16,759 nucleotides of DNA, taken from assembly GCA_003833135.1 (NCBI GenBank), contig QZLH01001482.1, positions 12,813 through 29,571 on the forward strand, read 5' to 3'. Source of the stretch: Oehlia diaphana. Its lineage: Eukaryota > Glomeromycota > Glomeromycetes > Glomerales > Glomeraceae. The notes beneath the pieces were generated by a model that saw only the letters and a list, made by a program, of their open reading frames with translations, was not told the DNA's origin and did no database searches. Below, one piece after another: positions 1-8,449 of this stretch. A program made the translations under genes and the position numbers. Position 1 is the stretch's first letter. Every line of letters starts with the position of its first letter.

Positions 1-186
1 AATGAAGAACTTCCTAAAGAAAATAATGAAATAATAATTGATAAGTATTTTGATATAAATGAAGAGTTGCGAAGAGCGCTGGGAGTAGAAGTTAGAGTAG
101 TTGTTAAACAACCAGCAGTACCCGCTTATGATCATGGTGAAAAAGAGTTTGATATTAACGAATTATTAGATTCTACATTGAATTAA
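1..186 (+). CDS. 3' end of an unidentified protein-coding gene (partial)
   Basis: Frame 1 is open from the window edge to a TAA at 184-186 and gives 61 residues. Composition looks coding: it is rich in Glu, Asp, Asn and Val, with a stretch KYFDINEELRRALGVEV and an acidic C-terminus ending EFDINELLDSTLN. The start lies outside the window. I do not recognise the family. The acidic tail and the Myb/SANT-like fragment 320 bp downstream on the same strand would fit a transposase C-terminus, but that is only an inference. No frameshift or internal stop is visible in the part seen. Confidence 0.55.
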   Translation, partial: NEELPKENNEIIIDKYFDINEELRRALGVEVRVVVKQPAVPAYDHGEKEFDINELLDSTLN

Positions 187-502
187 TGGTAAATTCATTT
201 TTTTAAATGACATATTTTTAGTATAATCATAATAATATAGTAATATAATAAAGTCAAATATCGATTCATTTGCTGTAACGAATTTTTAATGATATCATGT
301 TTGAACATCAATGAAGAACAACGTGAAATTTATTGATATAAGTAATTAAATTAAATTGAATTATTAAGAATTTCAATTAGTTATAAGTTTTTTATATTTA
401 CGTAAGTATAAATTTTACATTTTTTACATTATAAAGGAATTAAATTTCAAATTTTCTAACTTCAAATTTCAAATTTAAACTTTCAAATTTTCTAATAAAA
501 TC
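187..502. other. Intergenic, AT-rich, possible promoter of the downstream gene
   Basis: No open frame of note. The last 60 bases before the ATG at 503 are built of TTTCAAATT words, including TTTCAAATTTTCTAA twice (about 444-458 and 481-495). This is a leader-like low-complexity stretch. No clear TATA box can be assigned because the whole stretch is AT-rich. Confidence 0.35.
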
Positions 503-691
503 ATGCCTTGTCATCAACGTCGCGTAATTAACTATAATACAGTAAGAGTGCTTTAGACCGATGAAGAATGCGAATACTTAATTGACCAAAGAACAAGCCA
601 AAATAACAAATATTGGAATTTATCAAGTAGGAACAGAATGATGTTTTGGGATTCTATAGCGGAAAAGATAAATGAGTGCGAAAGAAGATGA
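503..691 (+). pseudogene. Myb/SANT-like DNA-binding protein, truncated and interrupted
   Basis: ATG at 503 opens a frame that hits TAG at 554-556 after 17 codons, then continues in the same frame to TGA at 689-691. The second part reads TDEECEYLIDQRT, then KYWNLSSRNRMMFWDSIAEKI. The spacing of acidic EEC, the Trp and Phe-Trp residues and the final helix is what I expect of a Myb/SANT-like (trihelix or Harbinger-associated) domain. The TAG sits exactly where the first conserved Trp of such a domain belongs, so it is probably TGG changed to TAG. The domain ends early at NECERR, losing the third helix, and only AT-rich DNA follows. No intron rescues the stop. It reads as a decayed gene copy, possibly of mobile-element origin. 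Confidence 0.6.
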
Positions 692-823
692 AATGGTGGA
701 ACATTTAAATTAAATTTAAAATTAAATATTAAAAAATTTGCTTTTTTGCTTTTTTATCATTATAATAAAATTATTTGAATTATTGACCTTCATTGTCATA
801 CCCTCGTAATACGTTTTGACTTT

Positions 824-973
824 CGACCCTCATAATTAGTTTCGATCCTCGTAATTAGTTTTGACCCTCATAATTAGTTTTGACCTTCGTAATTAGTTTC
901 GACCCTCGTAATTAGTTTCAACCCTCGTAATTAGTTTCGACCTTGTAATTAGTTTTGACCTCGTAATTAATTA
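824..973. repeat. 19-bp tandem minisatellite, 8 units
   Basis: Units close to CGACCCTCGTAATTAGTTT follow each other at 824, 843, 862, 881, 900, 919, 938 and 956. The last two are 18 bp. A degenerate unit starts near 799, and fading similarity (TTTCGACC, GTAATTTTATTTCGG) continues to about 1058. Differences between units are mostly C/T and G/A. The array separates the plus-strand Myb/SANT-like fragment from the minus-strand small gene. Confidence 0.9.
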
Positions 974-1061
974 CGACTGTCAAAATTCATTTCGGTTTCG
1001 TATTTCGACCATGAAATTTTTGCTGACCATTTCGACTTTTGTAATTTTATTTCGGTTTCAT

Positions 1062-1406
1062 CTATAGTTGAGCCATTTCTTTAATAGTCTCATTAGAATA
1101 AGTATTATCAAAGGATACTTGGCATATATTCACTTTCCTGGCTTCCGATCTACTCTCTTTAGAAATTACTTGATTTTTACTTCACCCAATTCTCTCGTGA
1201 GGAATTAATGCATATGCCTGTTCTTTGCTAAACTTATATCCTTTTTGAAGACAATCATGAGCCTGGCGCCTTTTATCTTTATCTACCTTTGGCACATCAG
1301 TTGTCAAGAGCTCAAGTATTTCTGGGGCATACTGGCTAAGCTCTTCAAGACTCATCTCATTGGTGAATTTGTGGTCTGTAATGAACTTGGTTGTAATAGC
1401 AGACAT
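1062..1406 (-). pseudogene. Small unidentified minus-strand gene with one internal stop
   Basis: ATG at 1406, TGA at 1184-1182, then the same frame stays open to TAG at 1064-1062. Both halves look coding. The first has MSLEELSQYAPEILELL and a Lys/Asp-rich DKDKRRQAHDCLQKGYKF. The second has ESRSEARKVNICQVSF and TIKEMAQL. The frame is unbroken apart from the TGA, so the intact form would have about 114 residues, probably mostly helical. I do not recognise a family. It lies on the same strand as, and downstream of, the primase/helicase pseudogene, so it may belong to the same element. TATATAA directly abuts the ATG, so the true start could lie elsewhere. The 74-residue product ending at the TGA could still be made. 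Confidence 0.5.
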
Positions 1407-1754
1407 TATATAGAGTGGTATGTAGAGTATAGAGTGATAACTAGATTAATCTGTGGTATTCAGATTATATTAAGTGGGACAAAGTTCAATTCGAAAAAAA
1501 TAAATAATTCTCCCTTATCCAAGGACTGCAGGAGAGGGTCAGAGGGGTTTCAGATAAACAAAAAAGAATATTATAACTTTTGCAGACTCTCTATGAGGCC
1601 ACGAGCTCTGGTCAAAATAGCTTTTATATATACAGTATTTAAAAATTGCGAGTAGATAGGATATGTAAAAAATAATAATAATAATTTGGGATTTTATATC
1701 GCCTAATTGTAAAGAACGAAAGTCCCATCCCTACTAATATTTTATAACCCACTC
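1407..1754. other. Intergenic spacer, no gene seen
   Basis: Between the end of the primase/helicase pseudogene and the small minus-strand gene. No open frame on either strand looks coding by composition. A plus-strand open frame over 1245-1655 is the antisense shadow of the small gene plus spacer. The stretch is somewhat richer in G+C around 1510-1620 than the surrounding filler, and I cannot assign it. Confidence 0.4.
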
Positions 1755-4700
1755 TTATTCGCTCTTTACCAAAGCATACCATTCTCCACGCTTGCACTGA
1801 GTATGCTTATATTTTTTTGTCATTTCTTGTCGATATTAAACTTACCATAGATAACCGTTCTCTTGAAATATGCTAATACCCTTTTGCCACTCCTTATCAT
1901 CATGAACATATATCTGGAGCTTACCTGCATTCTTAAAGTTGCAGAGATATATTTCTTCACTTATTAGCCTTTCTCTCCTAGACATAAAATATATCAACGG
2001 CATCTGTGTCCGACATCATTCTGTCCCTATATTCATGAGATAGTCTGATATCTTTTTCTGTGATGATCATGAATACATCTGGATCTTCACCATGATCAAT
2101 AGCCCATTTCCTGAGGCACTCTTCTTGCTCTTGTCTAGCCAAAAGTATGGTAGATGATAGTTCATTACTACTAGGCTTGATATATTTGGATAGTTTACTG
2201 ACTTCAGGCTTATCAATTTCTGGCTCAAGTGGTTTAGAAGTTTCAGATGTGCCAGATGTGGTCCCTTCAGGACCTGTTGAGATAACTGGAGCACATGTAT
2301 CTTCTGCCATATAGTCAAAAAGTGCTGAGTCAAATTGTTCTAATTACTAGCCTTCTTATCTTTACTGGTATTAGGTGAAGACGTATTCTTTCTATTGGCT
2401 ACTCTGTTATGACGCTTTTACTGAGACGGGATTATTTTCTGTGAAATAGTTTCTAGCACATTGAATATAGGTATGTCTGTAGTTTCATTTTCGGGCAAGT
2501 CATCTTGAGGTATATCGGAAAATTCTTCCATATCACCTAGGCCAGATTTACAGAGCTTGGCTATGATTTTGGAGCGGTCAAGAATATACTGATATACTCT
2601 TACTCCATTATCTCATGAATGTGCCTGATCAATGCCGATTTGTGAAAAGTGAAAACTTCTTTCCTAGTATAGTACTATTAAATGGGTTTTCTCCATTCTC
2701 TCCACACCATTCAAGATAATTTTGATATAGTGATGTACAACTTAGTTTGGCTACTTTACCCTCACACCATAAAAAAATATAATTGATTATAAATCGAATG
2801 GGAGTAGGAAGCTGATCATGCATTATATCTGATTTCATTTTAATTGCAGGAATTTCTTGAGGTTCAAAATCTGAGAGATCACGACTAAGGAGATATTTTA
2901 TAACCACTCCAGGTGTATCAGGATGATCAAGAACTTTTTCTAGTTTCTTAAAATATGTTGTATTTTCTCTACACCATGAAGACACATCAAAACAGACTAC
3001 ACAAGAATTCCCTATATCTATTTTGAGCGGAGCATCCTGGTTGCTTGTAACCATAAATCTGGTGAAATCTCTAATTCACTTTGTTTCAATACCCTTATGC
3101 TCTATAGACACCATTTCTTCCATTATAAAGGATTTAAGATGTTCGTTAAATTTATGCTATTTTCCACTAGACATTCCAGTCTCATTCATAACAATAAGTT
3201 TTTAAGCTTGGATGGTATTATTAAATCGCCCAAGAATTTTTTCTAAATCCGATGTAGCATAATGGAGATGTTCTCCTAGGACTTTGTCACCAATAAAGTC
3301 AGTGATAATATTTTTCCTACACTGCTGACTTCTGTAGTGTAGACTTTAAGACTAAGATTGACCGAAGCTTTTTTTCTGACTTCTGCACTAAATATGCCCA
3401 CCAATTCCAAAGATATTCATGAAGCTTCTCATTTTCATTACTGATTATATTTTTTGTATGCCAGAGAATAGGATCCATAATTTTGGGATTAATTTCCACC
3501 GCTAGCTTAGCCAAAAATCCTATGAAAAGGTTAAAGAACTTTGTATTGGGAACTGGACTATTTAGCGGATATAGTAAAAAATTAATATTGTAGTAAAGGT
3601 AGACCTTTGGTAACTGCCTGATCTATTAAATTAATTAACTTTACCCCTTCCCCACCTAGCTCAATCAAATTAACTTCATACTTGGCAAGATCTAGTTTTA
3701 GTGCCATATCAAAATAAAAACCACCATTCATATCCTCTATTTTAAGTACTCATAATCTTGATGTTGTTTGAATACAGGCGACCGTTGCCTGAATTGCTTC
3801 ATAAACCTCACTACGAGAAAATTTTTGCCCAGGGGTACACATATCAATTAAATCTCACCATACAAAATAGTCATTTGGGTCAGAAATTCTGGATTGGTCT
3901 AATTTTGTAGGGCTTGGAAGCTTTTTCTCTCTATTTAAAGCTGTTTCGTTAATAGTAAGTTTTAATGAAGGATTTCTCGTCCCAGGCTGTTTATCTTAAT
4001 TGGCACAGTAACAGAAAAAGCTATAAGATTTTTATTTCGTCTGATATATGCATTATCACTGATATGTTCCTGATCATATAATGGGCAGTGTGATGGAAAG
4101 ATGCGTGATAGTGGAAACTTGTCAGGAAAATTATCGGATGGATATGAGAGATTATACCCTTTGATGCTAGCTTCTTGAAGTAATGTCTCTACTAGTTCGA
4201 ATTCAGCATCAGTGGTGACATTATTTATGCTAGGATATCCTTCCATTTCTGCTTTCAGAATATCTAAAAGAGAATTTTTAACGACTTCTGATTCATCATT
4301 AGGCGGGCGAATCATAAAGTCAAAGAGAGTTTCATCTTTTGGATGAACTGGTTTTTTTACATAAACATGTTCTCCAGTCTTTTCGTCAAATTTTGGGGAT
4401 CCAAGCATTCGTAAGGAGAAAGACCTTTTATTTGTGATATTATCAATAATACTATTTCCTTGTAGTGCTGTCAGAAGTTTCTTATGAACAAGTTCAGTAA
4501 AAACTGCAACCCGAGCAATATTTGGAAGTCTCATACTAAAAGTTGAGATGACAATTGTTAAAGTTTTATAATCCCATTCCAGAAATACCTCACGACATGT
4601 CTTTATAAAAGCAAAATATAGCAAATCACCTATCTCTTTGCGTGTTAGCTTAGGTTCAATAGTATTAAGCACTTCTTGTGCTAAATCAAAATTTATAATA

Positions 4701-4932
4701 GGCCAGAGTGGCTCATCACCATCAATGAATTCGTGTAAGGAATGGCCTTTACGGTCTGAAAGTATAGCTTCTATTTCATTCGCATTGTCTGCGCCAAGAA
4801 AATGTCTTGGTTTAGCACTATCATCACAAATTTTATATAGAGATGCACCTGTATCAGAGGCTTTGAATTCACAATAGTAAAGGGCAGGGTATCAGAGGAG
4901 AGGAACTCTGAAAGCTTGGAATGTTCGGTCAT
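1755..4932 (-). pseudogene. Decayed primase / D5-type superfamily-3 helicase gene
   Basis: One ancestral gene read on the minus strand, now in at least seven frame segments: 4932-~4885, 4891-3962, ~4019-3582, ~3589-3317, ~3318-2629, ~2639-2340 and ~2345-1978, with a tail 1979-~1755. Frame changes lie near 4885, 4019, 3585, 3320, 2635, 2343 and 1980. In-frame stops sit at 3998, 3857, 3752, 3204, 3159, 3078, 2615 and 2420 (first base).

The N-terminal third resembles an archaeo-eukaryotic primase: HEFIDGDEPLWPIINFDL near 4735-4685, where the metal-binding Asp-x-Asp would be Asn-x-Asp here, then a zinc-knuckle-like SHCPLYDQEH near 4090. The middle resembles a superfamily-3 helicase: a damaged P-loop near 3340-3310, Walker B-like KLIVMNE (3201-3181) and motif C VTSN (about 3051-3040). 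Near 2715-2660, LYQNYLEWCGENGENPF is typical of the helical region after D5 helicases. The C-terminal part is Pro/Glu/Ser-rich. Such proteins unwind and prime DNA for plasmids, phages and large DNA viruses. Confidence 0.8.
1797..1845 (-). other. Possible 49-bp intron near the end of the primase/helicase pseudogene
   Basis: On the minus strand, 1845 begins GTAAGT and 1797 ends ACTCAG. Coding-like text stops at TGG-TAA just at the donor (KEWQKGISIFQENGYLW) and resumes after the acceptor with CKRGEWYALVKSE and a TAA at 1757-1755. The canonical splice leaves the frame off by one base. Either a base has been lost since decay began or the site is not real. A spliceosomal intron here would mean the element has long lived in a eukaryotic nucleus. 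Confidence 0.35.
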
Positions 4933-5056
4933 AGTAAAAATTTTCGGATATGTTATTTAGTATACCTGGGATTTGGTATATAATATCCTTGTAAAAAAGT
5001 TTAAAATAAAAATAAATATTATTATAGACAGTAAAGATTAACTGGAATAATATCAA
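4933..5056. promoter_or_regulatory. Divergent intergenic region between primase/helicase and Cys-rich gene
   Basis: 124 bp separate the two divergent ATGs (4932 minus, 5057 plus). On the minus strand a TATATA sits at about 4976-4985, roughly 45-50 bp upstream of the primase ATG. On the plus side the stretch is AT-rich without one distinct box. A shared bidirectional promoter is inferred from layout only. Confidence 0.4.
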
Positions 5057-5383
5057 ATGAGAGCTGAATATATTCGCCAGTATCTCTCTGATGAAGGGAT
5101 TGTTTGTGGAGGTGAAAGTACATGACCAGAAGGCTGTAGTATTCACTGGAAAAGACGCCAGTAATCTCTATGTAAACAAGATGGATGTATAAAACCGACA
5201 GCATCGAAATATAGATTTTGTAATTGGTATGTAAATAAGTGCCATTTGAAAGCAAATTATCACTGAAAGAAGATGGATAAGATATTTCGGGATAGGTAAA
5301 CACCAGAAGCATTAGAACAGGCTCTTGATAAATTATTGCAAGAAGTTGTCTCTAGAAAGTTGTCCTTAGAAAGTTGTCCCTAG
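5057..5383 (+). pseudogene. Small Cys-rich (zinc-finger-like) protein, four internal stops
   Basis: A single frame from ATG 5057 to TAG 5381-5383 is interrupted only by TGA 5123, TAA 5162, TGA 5264 and TAA 5297; there is no frameshift. The pieces read as one basic protein of about 108 codons: MRAEYIRQYLSDEGIVCGG, SIHWKRRQ, LCKQDGC..RFCNWYVNKCHLK and TPEALEQALDKLLQEVV. The spacing Cys-x4-Cys-x10-Cys is close to small C-x4-C..C-x3-H zinc knuckles often seen next to mobile-element genes; here the expected His position is Tyr. Divergent orientation 124 bp from the primase start suggests a partner or regulator of the same element. The last codons overlap the first three 14-bp iterons. Family assignment is tentative. 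Confidence 0.5.
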
Positions 5384-5384
5384 A
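5343..5384 (+). repeat. Three tandem 14-bp iterons
   Basis: AAGTTGTCTCTAGA, AAGTTGTCCTTAGA and AAGTTGTCCCTAGA occupy 5343-5356, 5357-5370 and 5371-5384 with no spacing. The units differ only at C/T positions. A fourth copy, AGTTGTCCCTAGA, lies at 5716-5728, outside the array. Confidence 0.9.
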
Positions 5385-5464
5385 AAAAATGTGGAAGACA
5401 CTTTTGAGGACACTAAAAGTAGGCTTTTTGACAATTTTAGAATTCTGGGAAGTCTTCTAGGTGG

Positions 5465-5491
5465 GTGTCCCTAGTGTCCCTAACGTCCCTA
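5465..5491 (+). repeat. Three tandem 9-bp iterons, forward
   Basis: GTGTCCCTA, GTGTCCCTA and ACGTCCCTA are joined end to end. They share the core TGTCCCTA with the 14-bp units and face the reverse-orientation trio at 5639-5665. Confidence 0.9.
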
Positions 5492-5638
5492 TGAAAATCG
5501 AAACTTCTAAACTTTTTTTTATTTTTTAGCATATGTATATTACACATATTATCCATATAGTATCTATATACTACCCATATAGCATACATATATAGCATAG
5601 GATAAGTTTCAAATTTTTTCCTATAACTTTACTTTTAC
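5492..5638. other. AT-rich core between inverted iteron trios
   Basis: 147 bp between the forward and reverse iteron trios, almost all A and T, with repeated words CATATAG, ATACATATATAGCATA and CTATATACTACCCATATAG. No coding potential. The layout is that expected of an easily melted origin core or the loop of a large cruciform; the function is inferred. Confidence 0.5.
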
Positions 5639-5665
5639 TAAGGACACTAGGGACACTAGGGACAA
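5639..5665 (-). repeat. Three tandem 9-bp iterons, reverse
   Basis: TAAGGACAC, TAGGGACAC and TAGGGACAA are the reverse complement of the trio at 5465-5491. More copies follow: forward TGTCCCTA at 5719-5726 and TGTCCTCA at about 5732, then reverse TAGGGTCAC (5752-5760) and TAGGGACTC (5761-5769). Confidence 0.9.
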
Positions 5666-5815
5666 ACATATAAGAACATAATCAGTAAACTTAAAACTCC
5701 CAAAATCGATATCATAGTTGTCCCTAGAAAATGTCCTCAGAAAATTTTACTTAGGGTCACTAGGGACTCTCAAAAATAGCATACACATTATCTCTGATCC
5801 AGTTTAAATCATGAT

Positions 5816-6530
5816 CAGACCTCAGAAGTGCCCAGAACTAAAGGTGCAGAATAATAACAATAATGTCAGCCAATACTATTCCATAAATTCAGGTTAGCAA
5901 AGCTAATATACTAAAAATATATGATACAAATGCATATATATTGGGATGTGAGAAGGTTGCGAGAAAGTGATGGGAAAGTGCCTGAAATTTAAGGCGCAGA
6001 AAATTAACAATAATATCGGCCAACACTATTCCATAAATTTGACCAGATTTTTGAACATAATAACTCAGCACATATGGAACTGGGGAACTAATAAAACTAC
6101 ATGCTAGTTACAAGATACTATCAGGACACTATCATGGTGCCAAGTTGGATCCTAAAATCATATATCCAAAAAATCGGCCAGGTTAGCTTTATCATAATAT
6201 TGGCCAAAATTAGTAATACTATATGGCAGAGGGTGTTCTGGCCCAGAACAGTATCACATGACTATGGCGCAGTAAAGCGCAGTCTATTTTTGCTTAATTA
6301 TGGCCAATACTATTTCACAATTTCGGCCAGATCTTTGAACATAATATTTTGGCATCCAAGCTGGCCTGAAACTGGTGAACTAATAGAAACACTCAGATTC
6401 TCTGCCAGTTCCATGACAGCTCCACAGAAGTTTCAGGATACTATCAAGTCATCATCATAGTACTAGGCTGGATCCTCGAATCACATGCCCAAAAAATCAG
6501 CCAAAATTATGATATAGTGCCTGACCAAAT
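5816..6530. repeat. Diverged tandem repeat of about 284-323 bp
   Basis: Shared blocks recur in order. GGCGCAG...GGCCAA.ACTATT.CA...GACCAGAT(T/C)TTTGAACATAAT appears near 5993-6062 and again near 6266-6345. TTGGATCCT...TCATAT.TCC.AAAAAATC.GCCA appears near 6145-6180 and again near 6468-6500. An older partial copy lies near 5822-5895. The offset is 284 bp in the first block and 323 bp in the second, so the copies differ by an indel of about 39 bp. Open frames at 5889-6071 and 6101-6460 lie inside these copies and have no protein-like features. Confidence 0.65.
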
Positions 6531-6776
6531 TTAGACGTGAATCTACTGCAATCTACTGCGCCACGATATTTTTTTACGACAATTTGGCATTTTCACAGAT
6601 AACAAAATAGGCGTAAAAGGTAAGTACTTTAATATAGAATCCAGCATCCAAACAGGTACAGACTATCTACACCCTCAACATAGGAACTAGATTCCAAACT
6701 AGCATAAAAGGCTAATTCCTTCAAGGTAGGATTTAGCTTGCAAATAGTTCAGAAATAGCAAGAAAAGAGCGATAGT
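6531..6776. other. Intergenic with a weak 93-bp duplication
   Basis: No gene. GGCGTAAAAGGTAAGTACTT..AATATAGAATCCAGC near 6610-6650 and AGCATAAAAGGCTAATTCCTT..AGGTAGGATTTAGC near 6703-6738 look like old tandem copies about 93 bp apart. Confidence 0.35.
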
Positions 6777-7082
6777 TAGATCATATATAGTGGTAGTCAG
6801 ATAACTTGTCAGTGGTAGTTAGATTATATGTGGTAGTAATTAGATATTAATAGAAAAGGCTTAAAAAGATAACTAGAGCATAAAATAGATATCTGATGAA
6901 TAGATTAAATGGTGGTAATTAGATCACATTATTTAGATTATGTGGTGGTAATTAGATTATATTATTTAGATTATATGGTGATAATTAGATCATATGGTGA
7001 TATTCAGATTATATGGTGGTAATCAGATCATATGGTGGTACCCAGATTATATGGTGATAATTAGATTATATAGTAATATTAT
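6777..7082. repeat. 19-bp satellite, AGATTATATGGTGGTAATT type
   Basis: The clearest run is at 6968, 6987, 7006, 7025 and 7044, each exactly 19 bp (AGATTATATGGTGATAATT and close variants). Earlier units at 6902 and 6935 are separated by 14-bp AGATCACATTATTT-type half units, and the repeats fade upstream to about 6777. The array runs into the palindrome at 7094-7143, whose arms end in related sequence. Confidence 0.85.
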
Positions 7083-7093
7083 AATCTAATCTA

Positions 7094-7143
7094 AGTGGGA
7101 TATCACCATATAATATGATCATATTATATGGTGATATCCCACT
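7094..7143. repeat. Perfect 50-bp palindrome
   Basis: Arms AGTGGGATATCACCATATAA and its reverse complement meet at ATGATCAT, centred between 7118 and 7119, with no loop and no mismatch over 25 bp per arm. The inner part matches the adjacent satellite unit (CATATGGTGATAT), so the palindrome looks like two transposon or MITE ends joined head to head, or a satellite unit that inverted. It can form a cruciform. Confidence 0.9.
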
Positions 7144-7946
7144 AAAGTTATTGTTAGGCTTTAATAAGAGCATTTAAAAATGTCAAGGAAATATTTTAAA
7201 TTTAACAAAAGCATACAATTAATTGATAAAAAATTTGTCGCTCATAGTAATACTGATAATAATCACATGATATAATTTAATATTTATATCATATCTTTTC
7301 CAATATGTACTGGTAAATTTAAATAAAAAAAAAAAATTATATAAAAAAATTTTTTATATCAACGCCATATTTGAAGTACAAATCTTTTTGCAACAGCCCA
7401 TATTACATTTATATTTCTTAAGTAGATGAACAGTCTGTAAATATTGAAAGATGTCAGTTTTACTTGTTTATTGAAGATATTTGAAGGTTATAATGGTATA
7501 TAGATAAGAGTCTTTCCATATACATTTATATTGAAAGAGTTATTTAGCTTTATTATGTTAAATTTTTCGTATTAAAAGATATAATTTTGATTTATACTTT
7601 AATTATATTTAATTAATTTATATTAAATTTTAATTATTTATTTATAATTTAATTAATTAAAAAATATATTATAATAACTAAAAAATATACTTTTTACTTT
7701 CTATATAAATTACATTTAATTTATTATTTTATTGTAAAATATCATTTTATTTTAAAATCAGTTAGGTTTAAAATATTTAAAATAGCAAATAATTTAATTT
7801 AATAATATTAAGTTTATAGAAGTTAAAATATTTTTACTTTTTATAAATACATATTTTATTTTTTTCATTTTTCACTAATATTTTTATATTATTTTTTTGT
7901 ATATATATAACTTAATGAATCATGAATATAACTGAAAATTATATTT
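7144..7946. other. Very AT-rich gene-free stretch
   Basis: Mostly A and T with homopolymer runs and short palindromes such as ATATAAAAAAATTTTTTATAT near 7338-7358. No open frame looks coding and I see no RNA gene. Confidence 0.5.
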
Positions 7947-8449
7947 ATCAGAAAATTTGTTTAGGTGTAATTTAGTGTAATATTTTGAAGGTGGTATAAA
8001 ATTTTGAAATATTATACTAAAAACATAATATTACAAAAGTTTACGTTCTTAAATTTATAATATCTTACTATCTACTGATCCAATTAAAATATCTATAACC
8101 CATTGGAATCAGTTTATTAAGATGAATTGAATGGTAGTAAAATTGCATTTTTACAGTTGATAGAACGTATTATAGTATGCAATAAAGTTTTAAATTAATA
8201 GAAAGTTATCTATTGAATATAGAAATGCAATTTTACTACTATTTGATTTATTCTGATGAGCTGATTCCAATAAGCTATAGATTGTCTTGATTGAATCAGT
8301 AGATAGCAAGATATTATTAAATTACTATAATTATTCAAATTTAAGAACATAATAAACTTTTGTAATATTATATTTTTAGTGTAATATTTCAAAATTTTAC
8401 ATCACTTCTAAAATATTATACTAAATTACATCTAAACAAATTTCCTGAT
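7947..8449. mobile_element. Long inverted repeat (fold-back / MITE-like element)
   Basis: The left arm (7947-8163) and the right arm (8210-8449) are reverse complements with roughly 80 percent identity by eye. The outer ends are ATCAGAAAATTTGTTTAGGT versus ATCAGGAAATTTGTTTAGAT on the opposite strand. Shared inner blocks include TTTTGAAATATTA.ACTAAAAA and GTAGTAAAATTGCATTT. A 46-bp spacer joins the arms. It has no coding capacity; the open frame at 8210-8392 is just one arm. The structure fits a non-autonomous fold-back transposon. No target duplication can be assigned in such AT-rich flanks. Confidence 0.75.

Noticed and set aside
824..973. CRISPR-like array
   Set aside because: The 19-bp units are directly adjacent with no unique spacers, so it is a minisatellite; the host is also eukaryotic.
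1245..1655. 136-codon plus-strand open frame
   Set aside because: It is antisense to the small minus-strand gene and continues into spacer; the minus-strand reading has the coding-like composition.
2067..2333. 88-codon minus-strand open frame
   Set aside because: It overlaps the C-terminal segment of the primase/helicase pseudogene in another frame; the frame over 2310-1978 has the Glu/Pro/Ser-rich coding text.
4892..5312. Minus-strand open frames of 84 and 96 codons
   Set aside because: They are antisense to the Cys-rich plus-strand pseudogene and have hydrophobic low-quality text without motifs.
6101..6460. 119-codon plus-strand open frame
   Set aside because: It lies wholly within the diverged 284-323 bp tandem repeat, has no recognisable motif, and its composition matches the non-coding repeat copies.
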